64,000 nt of DNA from Deltaproteobacteria bacterium (GCA_029261875.1 JAJDAL010000012.1:1-64000), one strand, 5' to 3'. Counted from the first letter of the stretch, positions 44,212 through 52,821 are shown. Translations and numbers: made by a program. Notes: generated by a model not told the origin, from the letters alone.

Positions 44212-45372
44212 GTGAACCCCCAACGCATCCTGATCGTGGGCGGCGGCATCGGCGGCATGTCCCTCGCGGCGGCCTTCACCCGCTTGGGAATCCCCTTCCT
44301 GTTGCTCGAGCAAGCGCCCCGCCTGGGCGAAGTCGGTTCCGGGTTGGGGATCCTGCCCGGTGCCGTTCGGGGACTGGAAGCCATCGGAGTCGACGCGGGC
44401 TTGTTCGAGAGAGCGGCACCGTTCCGCCGCTTCCGCGTCGCCAACGCGTCGGGGCGCGACCTCGGCGAGGTCCACTTCACGGAAGTCTTTCGGCGCGCGG
44501 GGCGGACCGGATACGTGATGCACCGCGGCGAACTCCACGGGGCGATCGCCGCCTGTGTTCCCGCTGCGTTCGTGCGCACGAACGCAGCCGTCCATTCGAT
44601 CCGTGAAGCGGGAGAGCGGGTGCAAGTCGAGATCGCGGGCGAGCGTGATCCCATCGAGGGCGACCTGTTGATCGGAGCCGATGGACTGCACTCCGTCGTG
44701 CGGAAGCACCTGCTCGGCGACGGTCCCCCGCGCTACGCCGGGGAAACCATTTTCCGCGGCATCGCCGACGTCGAGATCGAGCAACCCGACTTGAGTCGGG
44801 AAGTGATGGGAGCCGGGCGACGCGCGGCGTACTACGAGTTGGGCAAGGGGCGCATCTACTGGTGGGCCACGTCGCCGGAACCCGAGGGCACGCAAATCCC
44901 CCCGAACGATCGGCCGGACTATCTCCAAACCCATTTTCGAGACTGGCCCTTCGGCTTGCCCGAATTGTTCCGAAGCACTCCCAGCGAACGGATCCTGCAA
45001 AACGACATCTTCGATCGGCCACCGACACCGACCTGGCATCGCGGGCGCATCGGTTTGATGGGCGATGCCGCACACCCCACCACCCCCAACCTCGGTCAGG
45101 GCGCCTGCATGGCGATCGAAGACGCGGTCGTGCTCGCGCGCAGCATCGCGAGCGAAGCTACGGCACGAGCGGCCTTTGGGGTCTACCACAAGGCCCGCGC
45201 GCGCCGAACTTCCCAGATCGTTCACTTGTCGCGCGTGTGGGGAAACGTGGGACTCTGGCGCAACCACGCACTCGTCTCCCTGCGCGACGGCTTCTTCCGC
45301 TTTACGCCGAACCGCGTGCTGCAAAGGGTGGCCACGGGCCAATACGACTACGATCCGGGTGGGCTCTGCTAG
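44212..45372 (+). CDS. FAD-dependent monooxygenase (group A, salicylate hydroxylase/zeaxanthin epoxidase-like)
   Basis: 386 residues. ILIVGGGIGGMSLA (residues 6-19) binds FAD, LIGADGLHSVVRKHL is the DG motif that also contacts NADPH, and GLMGDAAHPTTPNLGQGACMAIEDA is the GD motif. These flavoproteins hydroxylate or epoxidise aromatic or unsaturated substrates. GTG 44212 with GGAG 5 nt upstream. It starts a same-strand run of FAD monooxygenase, SDR and Rieske ferredoxin (44212-46706), a sensible set for oxidising a cyclic compound. Confidence 0.9.
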   Translation: MNPQRILIVGGGIGGMSLAAAFTRLGIPFLLLEQAPRLGEVGSGLGILPGAVRGLEAIGVDAGLFERAAPFRRFRVANASGRDLGEVHFTEVFRRAGRTGYVMHRGELHGAIAACVPAAFVRTNAAVHSIREAGERVQVEIAGERDPIEGDLLIGADGLHSVVRKHLLGDGPPRYAGETIFRGIADVEIEQPDLSREVMGAGRRAAYYELGKGRIYWWATSPEPEGTQIPPNDRPDYLQTHFRDWPFGLPELFRSTPSERILQNDIFDRPPTPTWHRGRIGLMGDAAHPTTPNLGQGACMAIEDAVVLARSIASEATARAAFGVYHKARARRTSQIVHLSRVWGNVGLWRNHALVSLRDGFFRFTPNRVLQRVATGQYDYDPGGLC

Positions 45373-45497
45373 CGGGTATCGCAGGATCTCGAGCGGCAGG
45401 TCGGCCGGGCGGGGCAAAGAGATCGCCGCAAGCAGCGACCCCGCAACGTGATACCGTTTTCGCGCTGCGACGCGGGTCGCAGAAAAAGGAGACCGTC

Positions 45498-46340
45498 GTG
45501 AACACTTCCCCCTCGAACACGAGCGCCATCGTCACGGGTGGCGCATCGGGCATCGGCCGCGCGCTCTCCATCGAACTCGCGAAGCGCGGAACCCACGTAA
45601 CCGTCGCCGACCGCCAACACGACCTCGCGGAACAAGTGGCCGGCGAGATTCGCGGTCAGGGGAACCACGCCACCGCGGTCGATCTCGACGTGCGCGATCC
45701 GCAACAGTTTCAAAAAGTGGTCGACGAGACTCTCGAGCGCAGCGGGCGCCTCGACTACCTGTTCAACAACGCCGGCATCGGCGTGGCGGGTGAGATTCGC
45801 GATTACGAACTCGCGGATTGGTACGACGTCTTCGACGTCAATTTGCGCGGCGTCATCCACGGCATCCACGCCGCCTACCCGAAGATGATCGAGCAGGGGG
45901 CCGGACACATCATCAACACGGCCTCCATGGCGGGCCTGGCGGCTTCTTCCCTATCGGGCAGCTACGCGGCGACCAAACACGCGGTGGTGGGCCTTTCGAA
46001 GGCACTTCGCACGGAAGCCAGTGGCTACGGTGTCCGCGTCTCGGTGCTGTGCCCGGGGCCCGTCCGCACCCCCATCCTCGGCGGAGGGGTTTTCGGTCGC
46101 ACCTTGGGGTCCATCAAACCCGAATGGACGATCCAACAATTCGAAAGATTGCGCCCCATGGATCCAACGCGACTCGCCCAACGCACCCTGGCGGATGTCG
46201 ATCGCAACCGCGCCATCATCATTCACCCCACGGCCTGGCGAATCTTGTGGTACCTCGAACGCCTTTCTCCCGGCCTCACGATGAAGCTCTCCGAGCGCAC
46301 GGTCGCCGGCATGCGGCGTCAGTTGAACCCACCCGACTAG
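45498..46340 (+). CDS. Short-chain dehydrogenase/reductase
   Basis: 280 residues. TGGASGIGRALS is the nucleotide-binding motif, NNAGIG the structural Asn, NTASMAG supplies the catalytic Ser and SYAATKHAV the catalytic Tyr and Lys; all are intact, unlike the SDR at 32921. The C-terminus is longer than usual and hydrophobic (PTAWRILWYLERLSPGL), like membrane-associated SDRs that act on lipids. GTG 45498 with AAAAAGGAGA upstream. Confidence 0.9.
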   Translation: MNTSPSNTSAIVTGGASGIGRALSIELAKRGTHVTVADRQHDLAEQVAGEIRGQGNHATAVDLDVRDPQQFQKVVDETLERSGRLDYLFNNAGIGVAGEIRDYELADWYDVFDVNLRGVIHGIHAAYPKMIEQGAGHIINTASMAGLAASSLSGSYAATKHAVVGLSKALRTEASGYGVRVSVLCPGPVRTPILGGGVFGRTLGSIKPEWTIQQFERLRPMDPTRLAQRTLADVDRNRAIIIHPTAWRILWYLERLSPGLTMKLSERTVAGMRRQLNPPD

Positions 46341-46349
46341 AGGCACGCA

Positions 46350-46706
46350 GTGGGTTTTCAAAAAGTGGCCCGTTTGGCCGACATCCCCAAGGGCGGCGGA
46401 TTGCGCGTCCGCATCGACGAGATCGATGTCGGGTTGTTCTGCGTGGAAGACCAGGTCTACGCCATGGAGAACCGCTGCCCCCACGCCGGCGTCCCGTTGA
46501 GTGAAGGCCGACTCGAAGGCTGCGTGATCTACTGCCGCTCCCACGGCTGGGATTTCGACGTCCGCACGGGCTTCCGCCCCGGCGAATCCGACGGCTTCCC
46601 GATCCCCTGCTTCCCGGTCCGCATCGAGGATGGGGATATCTTCGTCGACATCGCCCAACCCAACAACCTGGGACGGCGCCGAAGGCCCCCGCCCGCCGAA
46701 GACTGA
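46350..46706 (+). CDS. Rieske [2Fe-2S] ferredoxin
   Basis: 118 residues. CPHAG (C43, H45) and CRSHGW (C62, H65) are the two halves of the Rieske cluster. It is a small soluble electron carrier of the type used by Rieske oxygenases or P450s, though no oxygenase alpha subunit is adjacent. GTG 46350, 9 bp after the SDR stop, so co-transcribed with it. The Pro-rich C-terminus (RRRRPPPAED) runs to 68 bp before the tRNA. Confidence 0.88.
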   Translation: MGFQKVARLADIPKGGGLRVRIDEIDVGLFCVEDQVYAMENRCPHAGVPLSEGRLEGCVIYCRSHGWDFDVRTGFRPGESDGFPIPCFPVRIEDGDIFVDIAQPNNLGRRRRPPPAED

Positions 46707-46773
46707 CCCGCAGAATCGCGGGTGGCGCCAGGCATTCCAGTCTATTATCCCCCGGTTCCACGATTCAGGGCAC

Positions 46774-46850
46774 GCGCCGGTAGCTCAGCTGGATAGAGCA
46801 TCAGGCTTCGAACCTGAGGGTCGGGGGTTCGAATCCCTCCCGGCGTGCCA
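46774..46850 (+). tRNA. tRNA-Arg (TCG)
   Basis: 77 nt: acceptor GCGCCGG/CCGGCGT (G-U first pair), D-arm AGCTCAGCTGGATAGAGC, anticodon stem TCAGG/CCTGA with the loop CTTCGAA (anticodon TCG), T-loop TTCGAAT, G discriminator and encoded CCA at 46848-46850. Its 3' end is repeated four more times within 5.7 kb downstream. Confidence 0.95.
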
Positions 46851-46905
46851 TTGCTGCTCAAGACTCTCGCGAAGCGTGGGAGACCCCTTGCTGCTCGATC
46901 GTCGT

Positions 46906-46957
46906 GGATTCGACATAGTGAGCGGAGCGAACGCGGCGAATCCCTCCCGGCGTGCCA
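46906..46957 (+). repeat. tRNA-Arg(TCG) 3'-end repeat, copy R1
   Basis: A 52-bp element: GGATTCG arm, a conserved interior with GTGAGCGGAGCGAACG, the CGAATCC arm, and the tRNA tail CTCCCGGCGTGCCA. The last 21 bp equal the tRNA-Arg(TCG) 3' end including CCA. The arms form a 7-bp perfect inverted repeat. Confidence 0.85.
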
Positions 46958-46981
46958 AAACAAACCCAAAGTTGGATCTCA

Positions 46982-48301
46982 ATGAACATGCAGGCGTACC
47001 CCGACAGTGTTGCGGCACAGCGGAGCAACATCCCAGGAATCTACGGCGAGGTCGACTTCTCGATTGTGCCCGAACGTCTCGACATCGATGCGAAGGTGGA
47101 AGACGAGCGGTTCGCGGAGATCCGTACAGCGGTTGGCCGGGTCTTCGACAATCCGGCATTGCTGGAAACTGTGCGCGGATACACGATGCTCGGGGATCGG
47201 GTGGTCGATGCGTATGCCGCTCTGATTCCTGAGTATGGTTTTCAGAAGCTCATCGAGATGGTCGACACGGCCTGCGAGCAAGGCATTGACGCTGTCCAGA
47301 ACGCACCCCGCGAACTCGTCGATTTCATTCGAGCCATGGAGGACACGCCTGGTTGGGTCGACTTGACGCTCGTCGCGAGAGGGGCGCGCGAGGAGCGGAT
47401 CACCATGGCAACGGCCGTGCCGTTTTCAATTCGGGGGGCGTTCCTGGCTACGTTTCTCAACAAGTACGCGGCGCTCCCGATGACCATGACGGGCACCTTA
47501 TCCGATGAGGCCGCGGCGAAGCGGGTTTTCGAGACGGCGAGCTTCTTTACGGCGACCACGCTGCCCGGGGCGCTCGACCGGTTCGGCAAAGGGTTCCAGG
47601 CGGCGGCGAAGGTACGTCTCATGCATTCGATGGTGCGCTTCCATCTATTGGGCTCGGGGAAATGGGATGTAGCCACCTACGGCACCCCGATTCCACAAGT
47701 CGACCAGATGCCGGCCGGCCTGATCGGGGTCTTCTTGCTGTCGGCCCGGCTGCTCAAGGAGGGGAAGACGGAGTTCACCGAAGCCCAGAAGGCGACCGTG
47801 GAACTATCTCGCTACCGCTGCTTCTTGCTCGGGTTGCCCGAGGATCTACTGGGTGAGACTCCACAGGAGATCGTGGATCTCTTGATCGCTCGCCATATCA
47901 CGTTGCGAGAGGGGTATGACGACGAGACGTGTGGCGCGCTGGTGCGGGGCACGATGGATGCAGATCTGTTCGACCGTTCGTCGCCAAGGGGTCGGATGCA
48001 CACCTGGCTCGAGAACGGGTTGTCCAGGTTCGTCTTGATCAAAAGCTTCCTCGGAGGCGACGCGGAGAAGGCCGAATCGATCGGTATCCGCTTCGGCTTG
48101 AAGGAGAAGGTGGCGGCAGCCGCGGCGGTGGCGGTGGTGACCGCCAAGGCGTCCTTCTACAGCGTGGGCTTGCGCATACCGTTGGTGTCGCGGTACATCG
48201 ACGACCGGCTCAACGCTCGGCTGGCACAGCTGCTCGACATGTACGGCCACGCGGACTTCGTGACCGACGCCGAACGGTACGAGATCAGCGCGTCGCAGTA
48301 G
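46982..48301 (+). CDS. Oxygenase MpaB/Lcp-family protein (DUF2236)
   Basis: About 440 residues. The central VRLMHSMVRFHLLGSGKWD and YGTPIPQVDQM blocks are the haem-binding signature of the MpaB/rubber oxygenase (Lcp) catalytic domain: a His and flanking Arg in RLMHSMVR. Family members cleave isoprenoid double bonds (Lcp) or act on meroterpenoid side chains (MpaB). A hydrophobic segment, AAAAAVAVVTAK, lies near the C-terminus. ATG 46982 (or 46988) is used; an earlier start at 46952 would lie inside repeat R1 and is unlikely. The gene sits alone between repeats R1 and R2. Confidence 0.87.
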   Translation: MNMQAYPDSVAAQRSNIPGIYGEVDFSIVPERLDIDAKVEDERFAEIRTAVGRVFDNPALLETVRGYTMLGDRVVDAYAALIPEYGFQKLIEMVDTACEQGIDAVQNAPRELVDFIRAMEDTPGWVDLTLVARGAREERITMATAVPFSIRGAFLATFLNKYAALPMTMTGTLSDEAAAKRVFETASFFTATTLPGALDRFGKGFQAAAKVRLMHSMVRFHLLGSGKWDVATYGTPIPQVDQMPAGLIGVFLLSARLLKEGKTEFTEAQKATVELSRYRCFLLGLPEDLLGETPQEIVDLLIARHITLREGYDDETCGALVRGTMDADLFDRSSPRGRMHTWLENGLSRFVLIKSFLGGDAEKAESIGIRFGLKEKVAAAAAVAVVTAKASFYSVGLRIPLVSRYIDDRLNARLAQLLDMYGHADFVTDAERYEISASQ

Positions 48302-48587
48302 TTCTGAAGTCTTTGGGTCAGCGTGGTGACGTCCGCGGCGATGTTGATGTTCGCGGCCGTTCGCGTTCCGTCCTGCATGCTCACCGTTGCGATCACGGTG
48401 TAACCATAGCTGGGGTCTCGGTTCGGAGATCCCGCACCTGGACGAGAAGTTCCTCCATAAGTGCCTGGCCGACATGCAGGTGCTGGGGCTGATTTCTGAC
48501 CCCGGAGAGCGGGATGGTTCCACCACTTCAGGCGAAGGCACTCGAAGCTAGGCTCTCTTGGCGATCCCTGGCCAACCGCGCAGACGT
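48302..48587. other. Intercassette region with possible gene remnants
   Basis: No intact gene. On the minus strand, codons about 48306-48415 read SYGYTVIATVSMQDG and TRTAANINIAAD, which look protein-like but lack a start and stop in frame; on the plus strand, 48427-48551 reads EIPHLDEKFLHKCLADMQ and ends in TAG. Either may be a decayed gene piece; I recognise neither family. Confidence 0.3.
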
Positions 48588-48639
48588 GGATTCAACTCAG
48601 TGAGCGAAGCGAACGCGTCGAATCCCTCCCGGCGTGCCA
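48588..48639 (+). repeat. tRNA-Arg(TCG) 3'-end repeat, copy R2
   Basis: A 52-bp copy with the 5' arm GGATTCA (one mismatch to the CGAATCC arm), interior GTGAGCGAAGCGAACG, and the tRNA tail. Identity to the tRNA end extends for 25 bp, through CCA and the following TTG. Confidence 0.85.
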
Positions 48640-48710
48640 TTGAACCTCACGCCTACGCGGGGTTCCCACGGTAGTCCGGTTCGCCTTCGATCCCGTATCG
48701 TGTGCCCGAC

Positions 48711-49787
48711 ATGACATCGCTCCCCGATCACCTTCCGATCCTCGACCGCCCCGGTGCGCGCCGGGTCCACGAGTCCGTCTACACCGAACGCGAGATCACC
48801 GCCGCGGTCGACCTGTGCGACGCGCGTGGGCGGCTCAATCCGGAGGCCGTCGGCTTCGCGAGGCAACCGCTGTTCCGGGCGAACCTCTCCGGCCATTGGC
48901 CGCGCAAGAAGCGCTGGAACTTCTGGAACTGGATCGGGCCCGACTTCGTCTTCTCGGTGACGCTCGCCGACATCGACTACGCGTCTTTCTGCGCCTTCAC
49001 CCTGACCGACTTCAAGGACGGGGCGCATTGGAGCGGGTCATCCTACGGACTGCCGGGGCGCATCGAGCTGCCCGAACAGGTCGAAGCGAGTGTCTCCTTC
49101 GCGGCAGCGGGGATCGACTACACCAACCACATCGACGGCGACGATCTCGCCGTGCACTTTCGCGGACGTGCGGGCGACGGTACCGACCTCGTGGCCGACT
49201 TTGCGGTGCGGCGCCCACGCGGTCACGAGAGCCTGAACCTGGTGGTTCCCTGGAGCGCGTCGCGCTTCCAGTGCAACTCGAAGCACTCCGCGCTGCCGTG
49301 CGCGGGGGAAATTCGCGCGGGCGAGCGCCGCTACCGGCTCGCCGCGCAAAGCGCCTTCGCGGTGCAGGACTGGGGCCGCGGCGTCTGGCCCTACCGGTCC
49401 TTCTGGAATTGGGGCGTTGCCACGGGCTACGCGGGCGACCAGCTGCTGGGCGTGAACTTCGGAGCGAAGTGGACGGGCGGCACCGGCTCCAACGAGAACG
49501 GAATCCTGCTCGATGGGCGGCTCCACAAGGTCATGGAGGACCTGCGCTGGGAGTACGACCCGGTTGCGTGGCGCAAACCGTGGCGCGTCGTCGCCGAACA
49601 CTCCGGGGCGATCGATCTCGTGCTCGAGCCGTTGGTCGCCCACACCCCGAGCATGAACGCCGGAATCGTTGCAACCGGGGGCGTGTGTGCCTTCGGCGCG
49701 TGGCGCGGAACCGTCCGCGCGGAGGGCCGGGAGATCGCGGTCGAGGGGCTGATGGGCTGGGCCGAGGAGTTTGCGCACCGCTGGTGA
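48711..49787 (+). CDS. DUF2804 family protein
   Basis: 358 residues, all of one DUF2804 domain: RKKRWNFWNWIGPDFVFSVTLAD, GHESLNLVVPWSASRFQCNSKHSALP, AFAVQDWGRGVWPYRSFWNWG and GANFG-like LLGVNFGAKWTGGTGSNENG (shown in pieces) are the conserved blocks. The fold resembles lipocalin-like hydroxyneurosporene dehydratase (CrtC) relatives; function is unknown. GTG 48702 and ATG 48711 are both possible. It lies in the cassette between repeats R2 and R3. Confidence 0.85.
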   Translation: MTSLPDHLPILDRPGARRVHESVYTEREITAAVDLCDARGRLNPEAVGFARQPLFRANLSGHWPRKKRWNFWNWIGPDFVFSVTLADIDYASFCAFTLTDFKDGAHWSGSSYGLPGRIELPEQVEASVSFAAAGIDYTNHIDGDDLAVHFRGRAGDGTDLVADFAVRRPRGHESLNLVVPWSASRFQCNSKHSALPCAGEIRAGERRYRLAAQSAFAVQDWGRGVWPYRSFWNWGVATGYAGDQLLGVNFGAKWTGGTGSNENGILLDGRLHKVMEDLRWEYDPVAWRKPWRVVAEHSGAIDLVLEPLVAHTPSMNAGIVATGGVCAFGAWRGTVRAEGREIAVEGLMGWAEEFAHRW

Positions 49788-49993
49788 GGTCATCGTTGGG
49801 CGCCCAGAACCCAGCCCCGCCGAGGCCAAACTCGCCTCGGGGCGGCCGCTTCGCAGTCCGAAAAGCGGCTTTCCACTAGAGTGCAAATCCCTACTTCAAC
49901 CGCTTGAACCGATGCGCTTTTCCCAAGTCCGCCCGCGGGTTGCTCGCACCCTGCAGATTCCAATTCGTTTTGGATTGGTGTAAAAACGGCGGC

Positions 49994-50572
49994 ATGAGGT
50001 TCACCACGCTCCGCCAGTCATTGTTGCTCGCCCCCTTCGCCCTCCTGGTGTCCGGCTCGTCCGGCGCCACGACGATCTACGACGAAACCATCCAGGCCGA
50101 TCTCAGCGGGGATCCGAACACCTACACCAAGATCCAGGTGCAGCCCGGTGCGAACACCCTGATCCTGCGGACGGGTCCGGCGGAGACCGACGTCGAAGAT
50201 TTCTTCGAACTCGTCCTGGGCGGCCTTTCGATCCTGAGAATCGAGATTCTCGATTTCGACCCCGGTGCGAACAACCCGGGCGGCACACGCTTCGGCATCT
50301 GTCAGGGCCCGGGAGATGCCTGCTTTCCCAGTCCCTTCGTGGAGGTCCTCATCACCCCGGCGGATATCGGCACCGATCTGCTCGCGGTCTTCGAAGCCCA
50401 GGCCCCGGGGCAGGTCACGAACTTCTTCCGCGCCGGGGAGAGCACCGGCCCCTCGACGACGACCCTGTCCATCGTCGCCACGCCCGAACCGTCCACCTGG
50501 GTTCTACTGGGCGCGAGCCTACCGATGCTTTCAGCGCTTCGACGCTGGAGAGGCCGTCCGCCCACCGCCTAG
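49994..50572 (+). CDS. PEP-CTERM sorting-domain protein
   Basis: 192 residues: signal peptide (MRFTTLRQSLLLAPFALLVSG), a beta-rich body (FELVLGGLSILRIEIL, RFGICQGPGDACFPS), and a C-terminal TPEPSTWVLLGASLPML then RRWRGR. PEP plus TM plus Arg-rich tail is the PEP-CTERM signal for exosortase-processed export to the surface or matrix. The exosortase is not in the window. It is the second gene of the R2-R3 cassette, 206 bp after DUF2804, and ends about 80 bp before R3. Confidence 0.88.
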   Translation: MRFTTLRQSLLLAPFALLVSGSSGATTIYDETIQADLSGDPNTYTKIQVQPGANTLILRTGPAETDVEDFFELVLGGLSILRIEILDFDPGANNPGGTRFGICQGPGDACFPSPFVEVLITPADIGTDLLAVFEAQAPGQVTNFFRAGESTGPSTTTLSIVATPEPSTWVLLGASLPMLSALRRWRGRPPTA

Positions 50573-50650
50573 CGGCGTCCGTGTCGTTCTCGCGCAGCGC
50601 CCGATTCCGTCAGGCGACGGGTTGGCGTGCGAGTCGCCACAGGCACGCCG

Positions 50651-50681
50651 CGAAGCGAACGCGTCGAATCCCTCCCGGCGT
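50651..50681 (+). repeat. tRNA-Arg(TCG) 3'-end repeat, partial copy R3
   Basis: CGAAGCGAACGCGTCGAATC and CCTCCCGGCGT: the right half of the element, identical to R2 until it breaks off before GCCA. The left GGATTC arm is absent. It shares 18 bp with the tRNA end. Confidence 0.75.
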
Positions 50682-50830
50682 CGAGAACCACCCTCCACCG
50701 CCGAGTCCCGCGGAAACCGCCAATCCGAGAATCCCTGCCGCATCGAGGCGTTTCCTGCACCCCCACCCCCGGGGACTGGAAACCACCTCGATCCATTTCT
50801 CAGAATTCCCTCATCTTGCCCGCCTATGAG

Positions 50831-50860
50831 TTTACTATGTGTATTGCATGAGGATATAAG
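50831..50860 (+). promoter_or_regulatory. Possible promoter of the propeller protein gene
   Basis: TTTACT at 50831-50836 and TATAAG at 50855-50860 with an 18-bp spacer, about 35 bp upstream of the start at 50896, in an A/T-rich island. Confidence 0.45.
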
Positions 50861-50895
50861 GAGCATTCACACTCGCATGTAGGTTGGGAGTCACC

Positions 50896-52419
50896 TTGAA
50901 CACCGCCACACGCTGTTTCGTCGTTGTCGCCGCCGTCGCGATCTCCTGGGGAGCCGCTCACGCGCTCACGACCCAATCCACCCCCCGCCAGGTCACGGCA
51001 ACCACCGGCGGGCAAAACGTGAATGCCAGCATCGACAAGGGCGGAAAGCTCATCGTCTTCACCTCGAACGTGAATCACGAGACCGCCACCACCGAGAACA
51101 ATTGCGGCGTCGCCGCAGGCGAAACCGCGCCCTACCGATTCGACTTCAAATGCGAAGGCAACGACTTTGCCAGCCTCGCCACACCGCCGGAGCCCAGTTG
51201 CCTGAATTGCGGGGACGACCAAGGCAGCGTGGGCAACCTCTACTTGTGGCGCCAAAAGAAGAAGGGAAAAGACCTTCCCGCGAATAGTATCCAGCAGCTC
51301 ACGTTCAGCACCGCGGGCGGGCTCACGGCCAACAGCAACCCTCAGCTCGCCCAAACCGGCAAGTTCGTCGTCTTCGAGTCCGACCAAGCCCACGAGGGTG
51401 CGACCGAAGAATCCTGTTCGAATTGTTCGAATGCGGATGGGAATCGCGAAATTTTCATCTACGAAGTCAAGACCGGGGAGCTGACCCAGATCACAGACAC
51501 CACGGGCAACGGGAACACCGCCAACCGTCTACCGCAAATCGACGACACCGGGCGAAACCTGGTGTTCGATTCGCGTGCGGACTTCGCCGCCGCCCCCTGC
51601 GACCTGCTCGGTGGTGGCTTGTGCGACAACGCCGACGGCAACTCGGAGATCATCCACTTCAACCGACAGTCGGGTCGCTATACGCAGATCACCCAAACCG
51701 TGGGCGGCGGGTCCAATGCCAACATCCGCGCGGATATCAGCGGAGATGGAAAGTGGATTACGTTTCAATCCAACCAGGACTTGGCGGGTGCTGGCTTGCT
51801 GTGCGAAAAACTCGACGGCTCCGCTTGCAGCAACGATGGAAACGCCGAAATCTTCGTCGTCAGCCTCAAGGACGCCGAAGTTCTCCAAGCAACCGACACC
51901 CCCAACGCTGGAACTTGCAGTGGTAGCAATCCCAATGAACGGGCCACGGTCAGCAACGGCGGCCGCTTCGTGGCGTTTCAATCCAAGTGCGAAGCCGATC
52001 TCAATCCATTGGCGTGTGGAGACTGCAACGGAAACGACGAAGTATTCTTGCTCGAACGGAAGAAGGGGAAGATCGTCCAGGTCACGATTTCCGATGCCGG
52101 CTTCAATCGCGTACCGCGAATCGCGGGCAGCGGCGCGTGGATGGTGTTCGAAGCGAACCGCGACTACAAGAACCTCAACCCGTCCCACACGCGAATTCTC
52201 TACATCCTGAAACGAGATACCAAACGCGGAATCGTCATCGAGGACGCGCTCGGACCGATCCAGGACAGTCGCGCGAAGCTCATCTCCATCAACTTCTCCG
52301 GGGGCTTCGGCTCGAGCGTTGAAACCTTCGGGATCAGCAAGAACGGTCGGTTCGTCGCTTTCGACAACTCCAAGGGGGTCGGCAACCAAGAAATCTGGTT
52401 CCTCGACCGGAACAAGTAG
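50896..52419 (+). CDS. Secreted WD40-like (TolB/PD40-type) beta-propeller protein
   Basis: 507 residues. Signal peptide (CFVVVAAVAISWGAAHA), then six or so repeats of the PD40/TolB type: GGKLIVFTSN, TGKFVVFESDQ, TGRNLVFDSRAD, DGKWITFQSNQD, GGRFVAFQSKCE, GAWMVFEANRD, NGRFVAFDNSK. Cys pairs in NCSNADGNREIF and ACGDCNGNDEVF are inserted in the loops between blades. It is probably an exported or periplasmic scaffold; no catalytic residues stand out. TTG 50896 follows GGGAG 6 nt upstream. It occupies the R3-R4 cassette. Confidence 0.85.
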   Translation: MNTATRCFVVVAAVAISWGAAHALTTQSTPRQVTATTGGQNVNASIDKGGKLIVFTSNVNHETATTENNCGVAAGETAPYRFDFKCEGNDFASLATPPEPSCLNCGDDQGSVGNLYLWRQKKKGKDLPANSIQQLTFSTAGGLTANSNPQLAQTGKFVVFESDQAHEGATEESCSNCSNADGNREIFIYEVKTGELTQITDTTGNGNTANRLPQIDDTGRNLVFDSRADFAAAPCDLLGGGLCDNADGNSEIIHFNRQSGRYTQITQTVGGGSNANIRADISGDGKWITFQSNQDLAGAGLLCEKLDGSACSNDGNAEIFVVSLKDAEVLQATDTPNAGTCSGSNPNERATVSNGGRFVAFQSKCEADLNPLACGDCNGNDEVFLLERKKGKIVQVTISDAGFNRVPRIAGSGAWMVFEANRDYKNLNPSHTRILYILKRDTKRGIVIEDALGPIQDSRAKLISINFSGGFGSSVETFGISKNGRFVAFDNSKGVGNQEIWFLDRNK

Positions 52420-52459
52420 TCCTCAGAACCGCACCTAGGGTGGCACTGGACAACCGCCG

Positions 52460-52479
52460 CATCCCTCCCGGCGTGCATT
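52460..52479 (+). repeat. tRNA-Arg(TCG) 3'-end repeat, short copy R4
   Basis: ATCCCTCCCGGCGTGC then ATTG, matching the tRNA end for 16 bp with one C missing from CCATTG. It is the last and most worn copy, 41 bp after the propeller gene stop. Confidence 0.6.
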
Positions 52480-52513
52480 GAAATCTCAGATGGCCCACGA
52501 TTCTCGACTGCTG

Positions 52514-52609
52514 CTATCGATCCTTGCAGTGATCGCGAAAGAAGACCGCCACTCGATCGGTATGGATCGCAAGAACCTCGTCGAGCGTAGGGAAGATCGG
52601 CTCGCTCAC
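52514..52609 (-). pseudogene. Doc-type (Fic fold) toxin remnant
   Basis: A 31-codon frame starting at GTG 52609 reads EPIFPTLDEVLAIHTDRV and then degenerates to a stop at 52514. LTLDEVLAIH is the N-terminal signature of death-on-curing toxins, which are about 125 residues long and need the later HPFxDGN motif; that part is missing here. The GTG overlaps the antitoxin stop, as in intact AbrB-Doc operons. Confidence 0.6.
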
Positions 52610-52821
52610 TCGGAGAGGCGGCGGAAGACTCCGCGGTATTGCTCATGAGCCTCTGCCACGATCTCGTCGACACGCTTCGAGCGCTTGTGGTCGCGAACGG
52701 GTGTCACGACCAAGACGTCACCGTCGCTGGAGAGTTCGAGCTCAGTGTCAGCGTCGATCTCGAGCGCTTCTAGGAGCGGCCTGTCGATTACGAGTACAAG
52801 GCTGTTTCCAGATCGCGATTG
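52606..52821 (-). pseudogene. AbrB/MazE-type antitoxin remnant paired with Doc
   Basis: A 71-codon open frame on the minus strand reads SGNSLVLVIDRPLLEALE, then DADTELELSSDGDVLVVTP and VDEIVAEAHEQYRGVFRRL to a TGA at 52606. This is a SpoVT/AbrB swapped-hairpin domain followed by the toxin-binding tail. No start codon precedes it in frame (a TGA lies at 52822-52824), so the 5' end is lost or frameshifted. Together with the truncated toxin it marks a decayed toxin-antitoxin module. Confidence 0.65.
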
